Under the pieces are notes generated by a model that did no database searches, was not told where the DNA came from, and was given only the letters and a program-made list of their open reading frames with translations. The position numbers were made by a program, and so were the translations under genes. From JAITMY01 sp031549685 (GTDB lineage Bacteria > Bacteroidota > Bacteroidia > Bacteroidales > UBA932): a stretch of DNA of 46,300 bases. Shown here piece by piece: positions 15,641-22,885 of this stretch. The DNA lies in assembly GCA_031549685.1 (NCBI GenBank), contig JAVBPG010000020.1:1-46300 (forward strand), read 5' to 3'. Each line of letters begins with the position of its first letter. Within the stretch, counting starts at the first letter, position 1.

Positions 15641-17059
15641 TTAAAATATAGACAGTTTTTCAAACACCTCCTTCAGCGCCTCCTCGCTGCCCACGTTGCC
15701 CGGGAAAATAATGTAGGGCATGTTGGGAAAGCGGTTGTCGGCCCCGGTGCGCACCGCCGGAACTCCCGGCAGGATTTGTCCGAGTACGCGCGCCCGCTCA
15801 ATTTCCAAGCCTTTGGTCAAAATATCGTGCGAGGTAATGCCGCCCTTGGCAACTAAGTACGCGGGTTGAAAGGGCAAATTACGAACAATCTCTACCAAAA
15901 AGTCCGATATTTTTTGGCCGTTGAGCTGGCGCAGCACCGGGTCGTCCGAGCGGCGCTCGGTGCGCGAGGTGTACACCACGGGAACGGCGCTGTTTTTATG
16001 CAGCGCTAAGAGCTGCTCCTCCGTTTTTCTGAGCAGCGCTTCGGGCGAGCGTAGTATCTCGTCCACATCCACCTCTACTCCTGCAACTCCTTTTGCGTCA
16101 AGCAGCTTCGTGAGCTGCGTTGTGCTCTTTTTTACGTGCGAGCCTACAATGAAAATTCCGCCGCCATTGCCTCCCGAAAGAATCTCCGTACTCAGCAGCG
16201 GAGCATCGGGAATACCGCTCAGCGCCTTGGGCAGCGATGATGAGGTGCGAAGTACGGCAGCGGTATTTTTGCTTTGATGAAACGCCTGCAAAAAGGCGAG
16301 GGAGAATGTGCGAAGGTCGCCGTAGTCAAAGGCATCTACCGTTACGTACTGCTTGCCACGCTCCGCCTCAATGGCCCTTTCAATCTCGTCAACACCTTGA
16401 TTGCGAAGCGTGTTAAGGTCGATGCTGCCAACCTGCGACGGGGTGATTTTTCCGCCTGATTTTTCGCCTATGTAGTCCGTCAGCTTCGATTGGGTGTAGC
16501 CAAAAACGTTGTCGCGGGCAAACTCCGTTTCCGAAACGGGAACCAACTTTTCGCCCTCCCGCATGTAGTGCGTACCCTCAACGGTGTAGCGCCCCGCCTC
16601 GAAGAAGGCCGGAATAAAAAATACCGGAAGCCCAAGCTGCAGGCCCTTCTTCTCCACCTCCTCGCGCATGGTTTCGGGCTCCAGCGGGAAGTGCCCGCGC
16701 AGGGTGGAGTCGCTGCGGCTGATGAAGATTAAGCGGAATTTTTGCGCCTGGTTGACCTTGAGCACGGCGCTCATGGCCTCGCGTACGGTTTGCTCCGCCT
16801 GCTGTGCGGTCATGGCGCGGGTATTTGCCAGCAGGTAAAAAAACGGCTTTTCGTCGGCAAAGGCAGCCTGCAGATTTTCCTCGCGCCAGTTGGTAAGAAG
16901 ATAGTTGCCATGTACGGTTTGTATTCCTGTAGGATCATCGTCCAGCACCACAACTTTAATGCGATGCTCCTGCAAAAAATCCGCAATTTGCTTGCGGAGA
17001 TTTTCGCTGTCGGCGCTTGGGTATTTTTTTTGAAGGTCGGAGAAAAGGAGATGGGTCAT
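15641..17059 (-). CDS. four-carbon acid sugar kinase family protein (DUF1537)
   Basis: The 472-aa protein belongs to the family that phosphorylates threonate, erythronate and related acids (DtnK/DenK/OtnK). The N-terminal domain shows VVVLDDDPTGIQTVHG, LLANTRAM and SRSDSTLRGHFPLE. The C-terminal nucleotide-binding domain shows FIVGSHVKKSTTQL, YLVAKGGITSHDI, RVLGQILPGVPA and IIFPGNVG. Length is normal for the family. No partner dehydrogenase or aldolase (PdxA2, OtnC) is next to it. BKACE lies upstream on the same strand with a repeat between. The exact substrate cannot be told. Confidence 0.85.
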   Translation of the reverse strand: MTHLLFSDLQKKYPSADSENLRKQIADFLQEHRIKVVVLDDDPTGIQTVHGNYLLTNWREENLQAAFADEKPFFYLLANTRAMTAQQAEQTVREAMSAVLKVNQAQKFRLIFISRSDSTLRGHFPLEPETMREEVEKKGLQLGLPVFFIPAFFEAGRYTVEGTHYMREGEKLVPVSETEFARDNVFGYTQSKLTDYIGEKSGGKITPSQVGSIDLNTLRNQGVDEIERAIEAERGKQYVTVDAFDYGDLRTFSLAFLQAFHQSKNTAAVLRTSSSLPKALSGIPDAPLLSTEILSGGNGGGIFIVGSHVKKSTTQLTKLLDAKGVAGVEVDVDEILRSPEALLRKTEEQLLALHKNSAVPVVYTSRTERRSDDPVLRQLNGQKISDFLVEIVRNLPFQPAYLVAKGGITSHDILTKGLEIERARVLGQILPGVPAVRTGADNRFPNMPYIIFPGNVGSEEALKEVFEKLSIF

Positions 17060-17109
17060 AAAAGGTTGTCTGATTTTGTGCGCATATTCACTACGTGGCT
17101 TTGTGCGTG

Positions 17110-17212
17110 GGCTATCCTCCGCTGGCGGAGGTGCCCGTGAGGGCGGAGGTGGAAGTTAGAATTGCGACATCCACCCCCGGTCTTCGACCACCCCCGCCAG
17201 CGGGGGATAGCC
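17110..17212. repeat. inverted hairpin pair, GGCTATCC family
   Basis: The left half (17110-17133) is GGCTATCC, then TCCGCTGGCGGA, then GGTG. The right half (17189-17212, minus strand) is GGCTATCC, CCCGCTGGCGGG, GGTG. The halves differ at two positions that pair with each other, so both keep a perfect stem. The 55 nt between them hold no gene. The layout matches the TGTC-hairpin family but the sequence is unrelated. Confidence 0.75.
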
Positions 17213-17220
17213 ACCCGCAG

Positions 17221-18066
17221 CTACCCCCGCAGCTTATCAATTCCAAAAATCTGCCTTGCTTCGGCAGCGGTGGCGGGCTCGTGCCCCATGGCGCGGATGA
17301 GCGCTACTACCTTTTCCACCAGCACGGCGTTGGTGGGCGCCAGCTTGCCGGGGGCGTGGTAAAAGCTGTCCTCAAAGCCCACGCGCACCACGCTTGCGCC
17401 CATGGATACGGCGCAGGCCAGCATATTGAAGCCCTGCATCTGGTCGTTGTTGAGGCCCCAGTGCGCGTCAGCTTCGGTGAGCGAAGTCATGTAAAGGAGG
17501 TTGCGCGGCGTGTCCGAAAGGTTGCTGGCGGTGCCGGTGCCCAAGCAAAAGTTGTAGTGCAGGGGGCGGCTCAGCACGCTTTCATCGGCCATCTTTTTGC
17601 AGGTCTCGACCATGCTGAGGTCAAAAATCTCCAGCTCCGGTACTATCTTTTTTTCGCGCATGCGGGCCGCCCAAAAGCGAATTTCGGGGAGCGTGTTTAC
17701 GTACACCGTTTCGCCGAAGTTGACCGAGCCCATGTTGAGCGAGGCCACCTCCACGCGCGGCTCGTTGAGGCACACGCAGCGCTCCTCAAGGCTGAGCGTG
17801 GAGAGTCCTCCGGTGGAGCCCTGTATGATGATGTCGGTTTGGGCGCGAATTAAGTCCAGCGTTTTGCTGAAAACGGTCAGGTCAAAGGTCGGCTCGCCGT
17901 TCAGCTCGCGGGTGTGCAGGTGCACCTGCGAGGCGCCGGCCTTGGCGCAGTTCGCCGTATCAGCGGCAATGGCTTCGGGCGTGAGCGGGTTAAAGCATCC
18001 CGCGGGAATCTCCTTGCCCACGTGGCAAACGGGGGCAACGGTTACTACAATTTTACGACTTTTCAT
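17221..18066 (-). CDS. beta-keto acid cleavage enzyme (BKACE, DUF849)
   Basis: The 281-aa product is of the 3-keto-5-aminohexanoate cleavage enzyme type. These zinc enzymes condense a beta-keto acid with acetyl-CoA and release acetoacetate plus a new CoA ester. Visible marks are IVVTVAPVCHVGKE, FNPLTPEAIA, the zinc pair in QVHLHTRE (H49, H51), IIIQGSTGG, LEERCVCLNEPRVE, NMGSVNFG and VVRVGFEDSFY. ATG 18066 is chosen because upstream in-frame sequence has no homology. The keto-acid substrate is unknown. It may form one transcript with pirin and AHSA1 genes upstream and the kinase downstream. Confidence 0.85.
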   Translation of the reverse strand: MKSRKIVVTVAPVCHVGKEIPAGCFNPLTPEAIAADTANCAKAGASQVHLHTRELNGEPTFDLTVFSKTLDLIRAQTDIIIQGSTGGLSTLSLEERCVCLNEPRVEVASLNMGSVNFGETVYVNTLPEIRFWAARMREKKIVPELEIFDLSMVETCKKMADESVLSRPLHYNFCLGTGTASNLSDTPRNLLYMTSLTEADAHWGLNNDQMQGFNMLACAVSMGASVVRVGFEDSFYHAPGKLAPTNAVLVEKVVALIRAMGHEPATAAEARQIFGIDKLRG

Positions 18067-18155
18067 CAGCTTTGGGTTTAAGATTTTGCAGCGTAAATAT
18101 ACGCAAAAAATCGCACTGCAAAATCCTTCGTCCCGCTGCCGTGTGCCACCGGCTG

Positions 18156-18641
18156 CTACCCGTGCAGCAGTTCGCGCAGCTGGTTCAGCGCCATTTTGTA
18201 CCCCTCCTCGAATCCCATGTCGAGGATTTTCTTCAGGTCGGCTTCGTTGGGTGCCGCAATGCTGGCCACCACCGTGGTAACGCCGCCTGCCTCGGCAAAG
18301 GTGTAGCGCCACATCAGGCGGGGCAGCTCGGTATTGATGCCGCCGTTTTCATCGCAGAAGGCGTCGAGCGCCTCGTAAGATTTGCGAAGATGAATGTTGG
18401 AGAACTCCGCAAGGCTCCAGAATTTTTCGCCCTCGGGCGAAAGCATGCAGTACAGCCAGCGGCCGCCGTTGCTAAAGTTCATCGACCTGGTAACGGCCTT
18501 AAAGGGGTGTGGTGCAAACCACTTATCCATCACGGTTGGGTTGGTAAAAGCATCCCACACAACGTTTAGCGGGGCGTTGAACTGGCATGCCACGACAATT
18601 CTTTTGTTTGCAAAATCCTTGTCAAATATTATTGTTTTCAT
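18156..18641 (-). CDS. SRPBCC (AHSA1-like) domain protein
   Basis: The 161-aa protein has the START/SRPBCC hydrophobic-pocket fold. The signature is VACQFNAPLNVVWDAFTNP followed by DKWFAPHPF, then GGRWLYCMLSP, and a C-terminal helix DMGFEEGYKMALNQLRELL that in relatives closes the pocket. The AHSA1-like group is widespread and has no single known ligand. It lies 19 nt after the pirin gene and 89 nt before BKACE, all on the minus strand, which suggests a shared transcript. Confidence 0.8.
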   Translation of the reverse strand: MKTIIFDKDFANKRIVVACQFNAPLNVVWDAFTNPTVMDKWFAPHPFKAVTRSMNFSNGGRWLYCMLSPEGEKFWSLAEFSNIHLRKSYEALDAFCDENGGINTELPRLMWRYTFAEAGGVTTVVASIAAPNEADLKKILDMGFEEGYKMALNQLRELLHG

Positions 18642-18660
18642 GGTTGTAAAAATTTAGAAA

Positions 18661-19374
18661 TTAGCTGCTCATCGGAATCTCTATGGCCAGCACATCGGCG
18701 TTGGCCAGGGCCTTTACTTCGAAGGATTCAACGTTGCACAGGCCAACGGCGTCGCGCCTGGACAACCTTTGTCCGCCGGCCTCAACGCTGCCCTCTATGA
18801 CAAAAAGGTAAACCCCATTGCCGCGGATGTGGTTGGCGTAAGCAACCGTTTTGCCCTTCTCCAGGTCAATGCGCGACAGCACGGCCTGCTGGTTAATCCA
18901 CAGGCCGCCGGTTCTGGCGTGCGGGCTCACCAGTATTTGCCACGCATTTTTTCTCTCTTCTGCTTCAAAGCTGCGCTGGTCGTAGCGGGGCGCTATATTT
19001 TCCTCCTCAGGAAAAATCCATATTTGCAGCAGCGATGTTGCCCCGGTGGGAGCGCCGTTGTACTCGGAGTGCTCAATGCCCGTGCCGGCGCTCATTATTT
19101 GCACATCGCCGGCCCGGATGACGCCCTTCGAGCCGGTGGAATCCGTATGCGCCAGCGCGCCGCTGAGCGGAATGGTAACGATTTCCATGTTGTCGTGCGG
19201 GTGCATCCCAAAGCCGCTGTCGCCGTATATCACATCGTCGTTGAGCACGCGCAGCGCGCCGAAGTGTACCTTGTCGGGGTTGTACCAGCCGGCAAAGCTG
19301 AAGGAGTGGTGCGTGTCCAGCCATCCGTGGTTGGCGTGGCCCCTATCCTTTGCGGGGTGAAATATCATTTTCAT
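18661..19374 (-). CDS. pirin family cupin protein
   Basis: The 237-aa bicupin begins MIFHPAKDRGHANHGWLDT and HSFSFAGWYNP, the pirin hallmark. The N-terminal cupin holds the metal ligands in GMHPHDNMEIV (H58, H60) and GTGIEHSEYN (H102, E104). The shorter C-terminal cupin lacks a metal site, as is normal. Relatives include YhhW-type quercetinases and stress-induced redox regulators. It is the first gene of a likely minus-strand operon, and a 9-bp inverted repeat lies just upstream. Confidence 0.88.
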   Translation of the reverse strand: MKMIFHPAKDRGHANHGWLDTHHSFSFAGWYNPDKVHFGALRVLNDDVIYGDSGFGMHPHDNMEIVTIPLSGALAHTDSTGSKGVIRAGDVQIMSAGTGIEHSEYNGAPTGATSLLQIWIFPEEENIAPRYDQRSFEAEERKNAWQILVSPHARTGGLWINQQAVLSRIDLEKGKTVAYANHIRGNGVYLFVIEGSVEAGGQRLSRRDAVGLCNVESFEVKALANADVLAIEIPMSS

Positions 19375-19396
19375 TTTTTCTCGAGATTTTTAAAGG

Positions 19397-19437
19397 AGTT
19401 TGTACGGAGTATTTTGAGAAGAATTTCAGTACAAACT
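19397..19437 (-). promoter_or_regulatory. inverted repeat upstream of the pirin gene
   Basis: AGTTTGTAC (19397-19405) and GTACAAACT (19429-19437) are perfect inverted copies, 23 nt apart, 23-63 nt before the pirin ATG. The spacing could suit an operator bound by a dimeric regulator or an RNA hairpin in the leader. No -7 box is evident within it. Confidence 0.35.
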
Positions 19438-19440
19438 TAA

Positions 19441-19667
19441 ATACGAACCTCGAAAAACATGCTCGCTATTTACCCTATTAATACTATTTTGCTACAACTT
19501 AACCCACCGTTAGTTTTGTTGTAGATTTTCACACGCTCTTAGCTCTTGCTAAGGAAAATTTTACAACCACCAAGCTCTATAATTAAGGAACCTGCGTTAA
19601 CGTAGCGATACCCCAAAAGATTTTTTAGAAGCCGTAAAATATTTTTTATGCTCGCTTGTCTACATAG
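19441..19667. other. non-coding gap between pirin gene and sigma-factor remnant
   Basis: Low-GC sequence with no frame I can support. The only structure is a small hairpin CTTAGC (19538-19543) with GCTAAG (19548-19553). The lost N-terminal part of the sigma factor would have lain here, but I see no trace of regions 1 or 2. Confidence 0.5.
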
Positions 19668-19985
19668 GTAGAGAGCAACATTTCATACAAAAATCCAAAA
19701 CAAAATGATTTTTCTGAGATACTCTTTGGCGGCGAAACATCGCCCTTGCCCGAAACAGAGTATCTGCGGTCGCTGGTGTGGACGGAGCTGGAGCGTGCGC
19801 TGGCGGAGCTTCCGCCTGAGCAGCGCGAAGCATTTGAGTTGACGGAGCTGGACGGTCTTTCCGTAAAGGAAATATCCGAAGTAACGGGCTTGGATGTTAA
19901 CACGTTACCCTCGCGAACCCACTACGCTGTAAAACATTTGCGCCGGCAGCTTATAGGGCTTTACAACGACATTATTTACGCATGA
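19668..19985 (+). pseudogene. C-terminal remnant of an ECF-type sigma factor
   Basis: The frame after an in-frame TAG (19665-19667) encodes NDFSEILFGGETSPLPETEY, then LVWTELERALAELPPEQREAFELTEL, broken here as LVWTELERALAEL and PPEQREAFELTEL. DGLSVKEISEVTGLDVNTL and HYAVKHLRRQL follow. This is sigma-70 region 4 with its helix-turn-helix, which recognises the -35/-33 element. Region 2, needed for core binding and -10 melting, is missing, and there is no ATG at a sensible place. I call it a remnant; a TTG start at 19746 could give a 79-aa peptide. Confidence 0.7.
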
Positions 19986-20025
19986 ACCCACCGCTGTGCA
20001 ACCCCCTCCGAGGCCGGTAAAAACA

Positions 20026-20060
20026 AAAAAAGCAGAACTTGTAACGAGCTCTGCTTTTTT
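20026..20060. terminator. bidirectional hairpin terminator for tRNA-Ser
   Basis: AAAAAAGCAGA (20026-20036) pairs with TCTGCTTTTTT (20050-20060) around a 13-nt loop. A-tract and T-tract make it work on both strands. It ends the sigma remnant on plus and the tRNA-Ser transcript (3' end at 20071) on minus. Confidence 0.85.
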
Positions 20061-20070
20061 GCTTAAGTTG

Positions 20071-20155
20071 CGGAGGGAGAGGGATTCGAACCCCCGGTAC
20101 CTTGCAGTACAACAGTTTTCAAGACTGCCGCAATCGACCACTCTGCCATCCCTCC
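20071..20155 (-). tRNA. tRNA-Ser (anticodon TGA)
   Basis: The minus strand folds as a class II tRNA of 85 nt. Acceptor GGAGGGA pairs with TCCCTCC, with discriminator G. The D arm contains GCAGAGTGGTCGA, the anticodon loop CTTGAAA gives TGA, and a long variable arm follows. The T arm contains GGTTCGAATCC. No CCA is encoded. It reads UCA serine codons. Confidence 0.97.
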
Positions 20156-20228
20156 TAAAACGCGGGGCAAAAGTAGCATATTTTTTGTTAACAACAAACT
20201 TTTGAATAATAAACTGCATGAAAATACC

Positions 20229-20236
20229 TACCTTTG
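20229..20236 (+). promoter_or_regulatory. mdh promoter -7 box
   Basis: TACCTTTG matches TAnnTTTG exactly. A TTTG at 20201-20204 is slightly far for a -33 box (24-nt gap). The leader to ATG 20316 would be about 70 nt. Confidence 0.6.
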
Positions 20237-20315
20237 CAGCCATTATCCGTAAAAAATGGAGTAAAACCCGTTTCCCCTTGTACTTTACAAACTTTTATAC
20301 TTTACAAACACAATC

Positions 20316-21260
20316 ATGAACACAACAAAAGTTACCGTAATTGGCGCCGGAAACGTAGGTGCCACCTGCGCCCAAATTTGCGCAGAGCGCGAGCTGGCCA
20401 ACGAGGTCGTGCTGCTTGACATTAAGGAAGGTGTAGCCGAAGGCAAGGCCCTTGACCTGTGGCAAACGGCCCCCGTAAACAACTACGACTCGCGCGTTGT
20501 TGGCGTTACCAACGACTACAGCCGTACCGCCAACTCGGATGTGGTGGTAATTACCTCAGGCCTGCCCCGCAAGCCGGGCATGAGCCGCGACGACTTAATT
20601 TCGGTCAACGCAGGTATTGTAAAATCGGTAACCGAAAATGTGGTAAAATACTCACCCAACGCCATCATTATCGTGGTAAGCAACCCGTTGGACGTAATGA
20701 CCTACTGCGCTTTCCTTACCGCCAAGGTAAAATCGAACCGCGTGCTGGGCATGGCCGGCGTGCTGGATACGGCCCGCTACCGCGCATTCCTGGCCGAAGC
20801 CTTGAGCTGCAATCCTAAGGATATTCAAGCCCTGCTGCTCGGCGGCCACGGCGATACCATGGTGCCGCTACCCCGCTACACCACCGTTTCGGGTATTCCC
20901 GTAACGCAGCTCATAGCCAAGGATAAGCTCGATGCCATTATTGAGCGCACCAAGAACGGCGGCGGCGAGCTGGTAAAGCTCATGGGAACCTCGGCCTGGT
21001 ACGCCCCGGGCTCGGCGGCAGCGCAAATGGTGGAGGCCATCGTGCGCGACCAAAAGCGTATTTTCCCCTGCTGCGTACAGCTCAACGGTGAGTACGGCGT
21101 AAAGGACATTTTCCTTGGCGTACCTGTAAAGCTGGGCAAGGAGGGTGCGGAGCAAATCATCGAAATTGAGCTCAACGAAACCGAGCGCAAGGATTTCGAT
21201 GCCTCGGCCAAGGCCGTGAAGGAGGTAATGAACGTATTTGACGGAATGAAGCTGATTTAA
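20316..21260 (+). CDS. mdh: malate dehydrogenase
   Basis: The 314-aa product is of the LDH-like malate dehydrogenase group and oxidises malate to oxaloacetate with NAD. It shows KVTVIGAGNVGATCAQ, acidic LLDIKEG at the end of strand 2 (NAD preference), and the substrate arginines in SGLPRKPGMSRDDL. VVSNPLDVMTY, GMAGVLDTARYRAFLAE and the catalytic histidine in LLGGHGDTMVPLPRY follow. The arginine in GLPRKPGMSR rather than glutamine indicates malate and not lactate. It is monocistronic with its own promoter and terminator. Confidence 0.95.
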   Translation: MNTTKVTVIGAGNVGATCAQICAERELANEVVLLDIKEGVAEGKALDLWQTAPVNNYDSRVVGVTNDYSRTANSDVVVITSGLPRKPGMSRDDLISVNAGIVKSVTENVVKYSPNAIIIVVSNPLDVMTYCAFLTAKVKSNRVLGMAGVLDTARYRAFLAEALSCNPKDIQALLLGGHGDTMVPLPRYTTVSGIPVTQLIAKDKLDAIIERTKNGGGELVKLMGTSAWYAPGSAAAQMVEAIVRDQKRIFPCCVQLNGEYGVKDIFLGVPVKLGKEGAEQIIEIELNETERKDFDASAKAVKEVMNVFDGMKLI

Positions 21261-21283
21261 CCTGTTTCATTCAGATTGAGGAA

Positions 21284-21320
21284 AACGGCTGTAGCAGTAA
21301 TGTTGCAGCCGTTCTTGTTT
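21284..21320 (+). terminator. mdh terminator
   Basis: AACGGCTG (21284-21291) pairs with CAGCCGTT (21306-21313), followed by a T-rich tail (cttgttt), 24 nt after the mdh stop. Confidence 0.75.
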
Positions 21321-21372
21321 GCAAAAACGTCCGTCGGTAAAAAATAAATTTGGAATTTATGGAAAGATGAGC

Positions 21373-21380
21373 TACCTTTG
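21373..21380 (+). promoter_or_regulatory. tRNA-Met(initiator) promoter -7 box
   Basis: TACCTTTG matches the consensus exactly and ends 10 nt before the tRNA 5' end. TTTG at 21348-21351 (21-nt gap) is a good -33 candidate. This is the clearest full promoter in the window. Confidence 0.75.
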
Positions 21381-21390
21381 CCCTCCATAT

Positions 21391-21463
<73 letters not shown>

Positions 21464-21470
21464 CTAAAGG

Positions 21471-21504
21471 AACCTTGCAATCCCCATTGCAAGGTTTTTC
21501 TTTT
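21471..21504 (+). terminator. terminator of the initiator tRNA
   Basis: AACCTTGCAA (21471-21480) and TTGCAAGGTT (21487-21496) form a perfect 10-bp stem with loop TCCCCA, followed by tttctttt. Confidence 0.9.
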
Positions 21505-21604
21505 AAGGGCTCAAACCCTTAGCCGGCCTTGATGAGGTGTAAGGCGCTTTTGTTCAGCTATTTTATTTAGCTTAGAAAACCTCGTAGGGCTCACGTTTTT
21601 TTAC

Positions 21605-21612
21605 TAAATTTG
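21605..21612 (+). promoter_or_regulatory. proA promoter -7 box
   Basis: TAAATTTG matches TAnnTTTG exactly and lies 28 nt before ATG 21641. The -33 box is weak. It would drive proA and the coupled capA-like gene. Confidence 0.6.
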
Positions 21613-21640
21613 ACGTTCGAATTTTGGGCTGACTCAAATC

Positions 21641-22882
21641 ATGACCTCTCTTTTTCAGCAAATACGCGCCGCATCGCGCCGGTTAAACCTGCTCTCCGAC
21701 GAGCAGGTTAACGCCGTGCTGCGCACGCTGGCCGATGAGGCCGTGGCGCAAGCCGGCGCCATACTTGCCGCCAACGCGCAGGACCTTGAGCGCATGGACA
21801 AGGCCGACCCCATGTACGACCGCCTGCTGCTGTCGGAGGAGCGAATTGAGGGCATTGCCGCCGATATTCGCAATGTGGCTCAGCTACCTTCGCCGCTGGG
21901 CCATACGCTGGCGGTAAGCACGCGCCCCAACGGCATGCGCATTAGCAAAATCAGCGTTCCGTTTGGCGTAGTGGGCGTGGTGTACGAAGCTCGCCCCAAC
22001 GTAACGTTCGACGTATTTTCACTCTGCCTGAAGAGCGGTAATGCGTGCGTGCTCAAGGGCGGAAGCAACGCGCAATTTTCCAACGAAGCCATTATTTCCG
22101 TTATTCATACCGCGCTAAAAAAGCACGGCCTGGACGAAATGGTGGCGCAGCTGCTACCCCCGTCGCGCGAAAGCACCGCCGGGCTGCTCAACGCTGTGGG
22201 CTTGGTGGATGTAATTATTCCGCGCGGTAGCGCAGGGCTCATCAGCTTTGTGAGGGATAATTCGCGCGTGCCCGTGATCGAAACCGGCACCGGAGTATGC
22301 CACATCTACGTTGACGAAGCGGCGGATTTGGAAAAGGCAAAAAACGTTGTGTTCAACGCCAAAACGCGGCGCGTAAGCGTGTGCAACGCTGCCGAGTGCT
22401 TAGTTGTAAACGCAGGGCGCTTGCAGGATCTACCGGCTGTTTGCGAAAAGCTGGCCACAAAAAATGTGGAGCTGTTCGCCGATAAGCCATCGTACGATGC
22501 GCTGAAAAACCGCTACCCCGAAAACCTGCTGCACGCCGCCACCAACGAGCATTTCGGCGTCGAATTTTTGAACTATAAAATGGCTGTAAAAACGGTGGGG
22601 AGCGTGAGCGAGGCCGTGGATTTTATCAACGCGCACGGCACCATGCACAGCGAGAGCATTATTTCGGAGGATAAAAAAAATATTGCATTTTTTCAAAAAA
22701 TGGTAGATGCGGCCTGCGTTTACGCCAACGTATCTACCGCCTTTAGCGATGGAGCGCAGTTTGGCCTTGGCGCCGAAATAGGCATCAGCACGCAAAAGTT
22801 GCACGCACGCGGCCCGATGGGCTTGGCGGAGCTGTGCTCGTACAAGTGGATAATTGAAGGAGATGGTCAGACCAGAAGCTAA
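21641..22882 (+). CDS. proA: gamma-glutamyl phosphate reductase
   Basis: The 413-aa enzyme reduces gamma-glutamyl phosphate to glutamate semialdehyde, the second step of proline synthesis. Visible marks are VPFGVVGVVYEARPNVT, CLKSGNACVLKGGSNA, DVIIPRGSAGLI, VIETGTGVCHIYVD, the catalytic cysteine in RVSVCNAAECLVV and the C-terminal LHARGPMGLAEL. The partner kinase proB is not in the window. The stop codon is only 3 nt before the capA-like ATG, so translation of the two is probably coupled. Confidence 0.95.
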   Translation: MTSLFQQIRAASRRLNLLSDEQVNAVLRTLADEAVAQAGAILAANAQDLERMDKADPMYDRLLLSEERIEGIAADIRNVAQLPSPLGHTLAVSTRPNGMRISKISVPFGVVGVVYEARPNVTFDVFSLCLKSGNACVLKGGSNAQFSNEAIISVIHTALKKHGLDEMVAQLLPPSRESTAGLLNAVGLVDVIIPRGSAGLISFVRDNSRVPVIETGTGVCHIYVDEAADLEKAKNVVFNAKTRRVSVCNAAECLVVNAGRLQDLPAVCEKLATKNVELFADKPSYDALKNRYPENLLHAATNEHFGVEFLNYKMAVKTVGSVSEAVDFINAHGTMHSESIISEDKKNIAFFQKMVDAACVYANVSTAFSDGAQFGLGAEIGISTQKLHARGPMGLAELCSYKWIIEGDGQTRS

Positions 22883-22885
22883 GCT

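Noticed and set aside
15451..15663. 70-codon minus-strand frame between the outer-membrane and kinase genes
   Set aside because: It consists of the CCACAAAG-type palindromic repeat and has no independent support.
18067..18312. N-terminal extension of the BKACE gene by 82 codons
   Set aside because: The extra residues overlap the AHSA1 gene and match nothing; the conserved BKACE start is ATG 18066.
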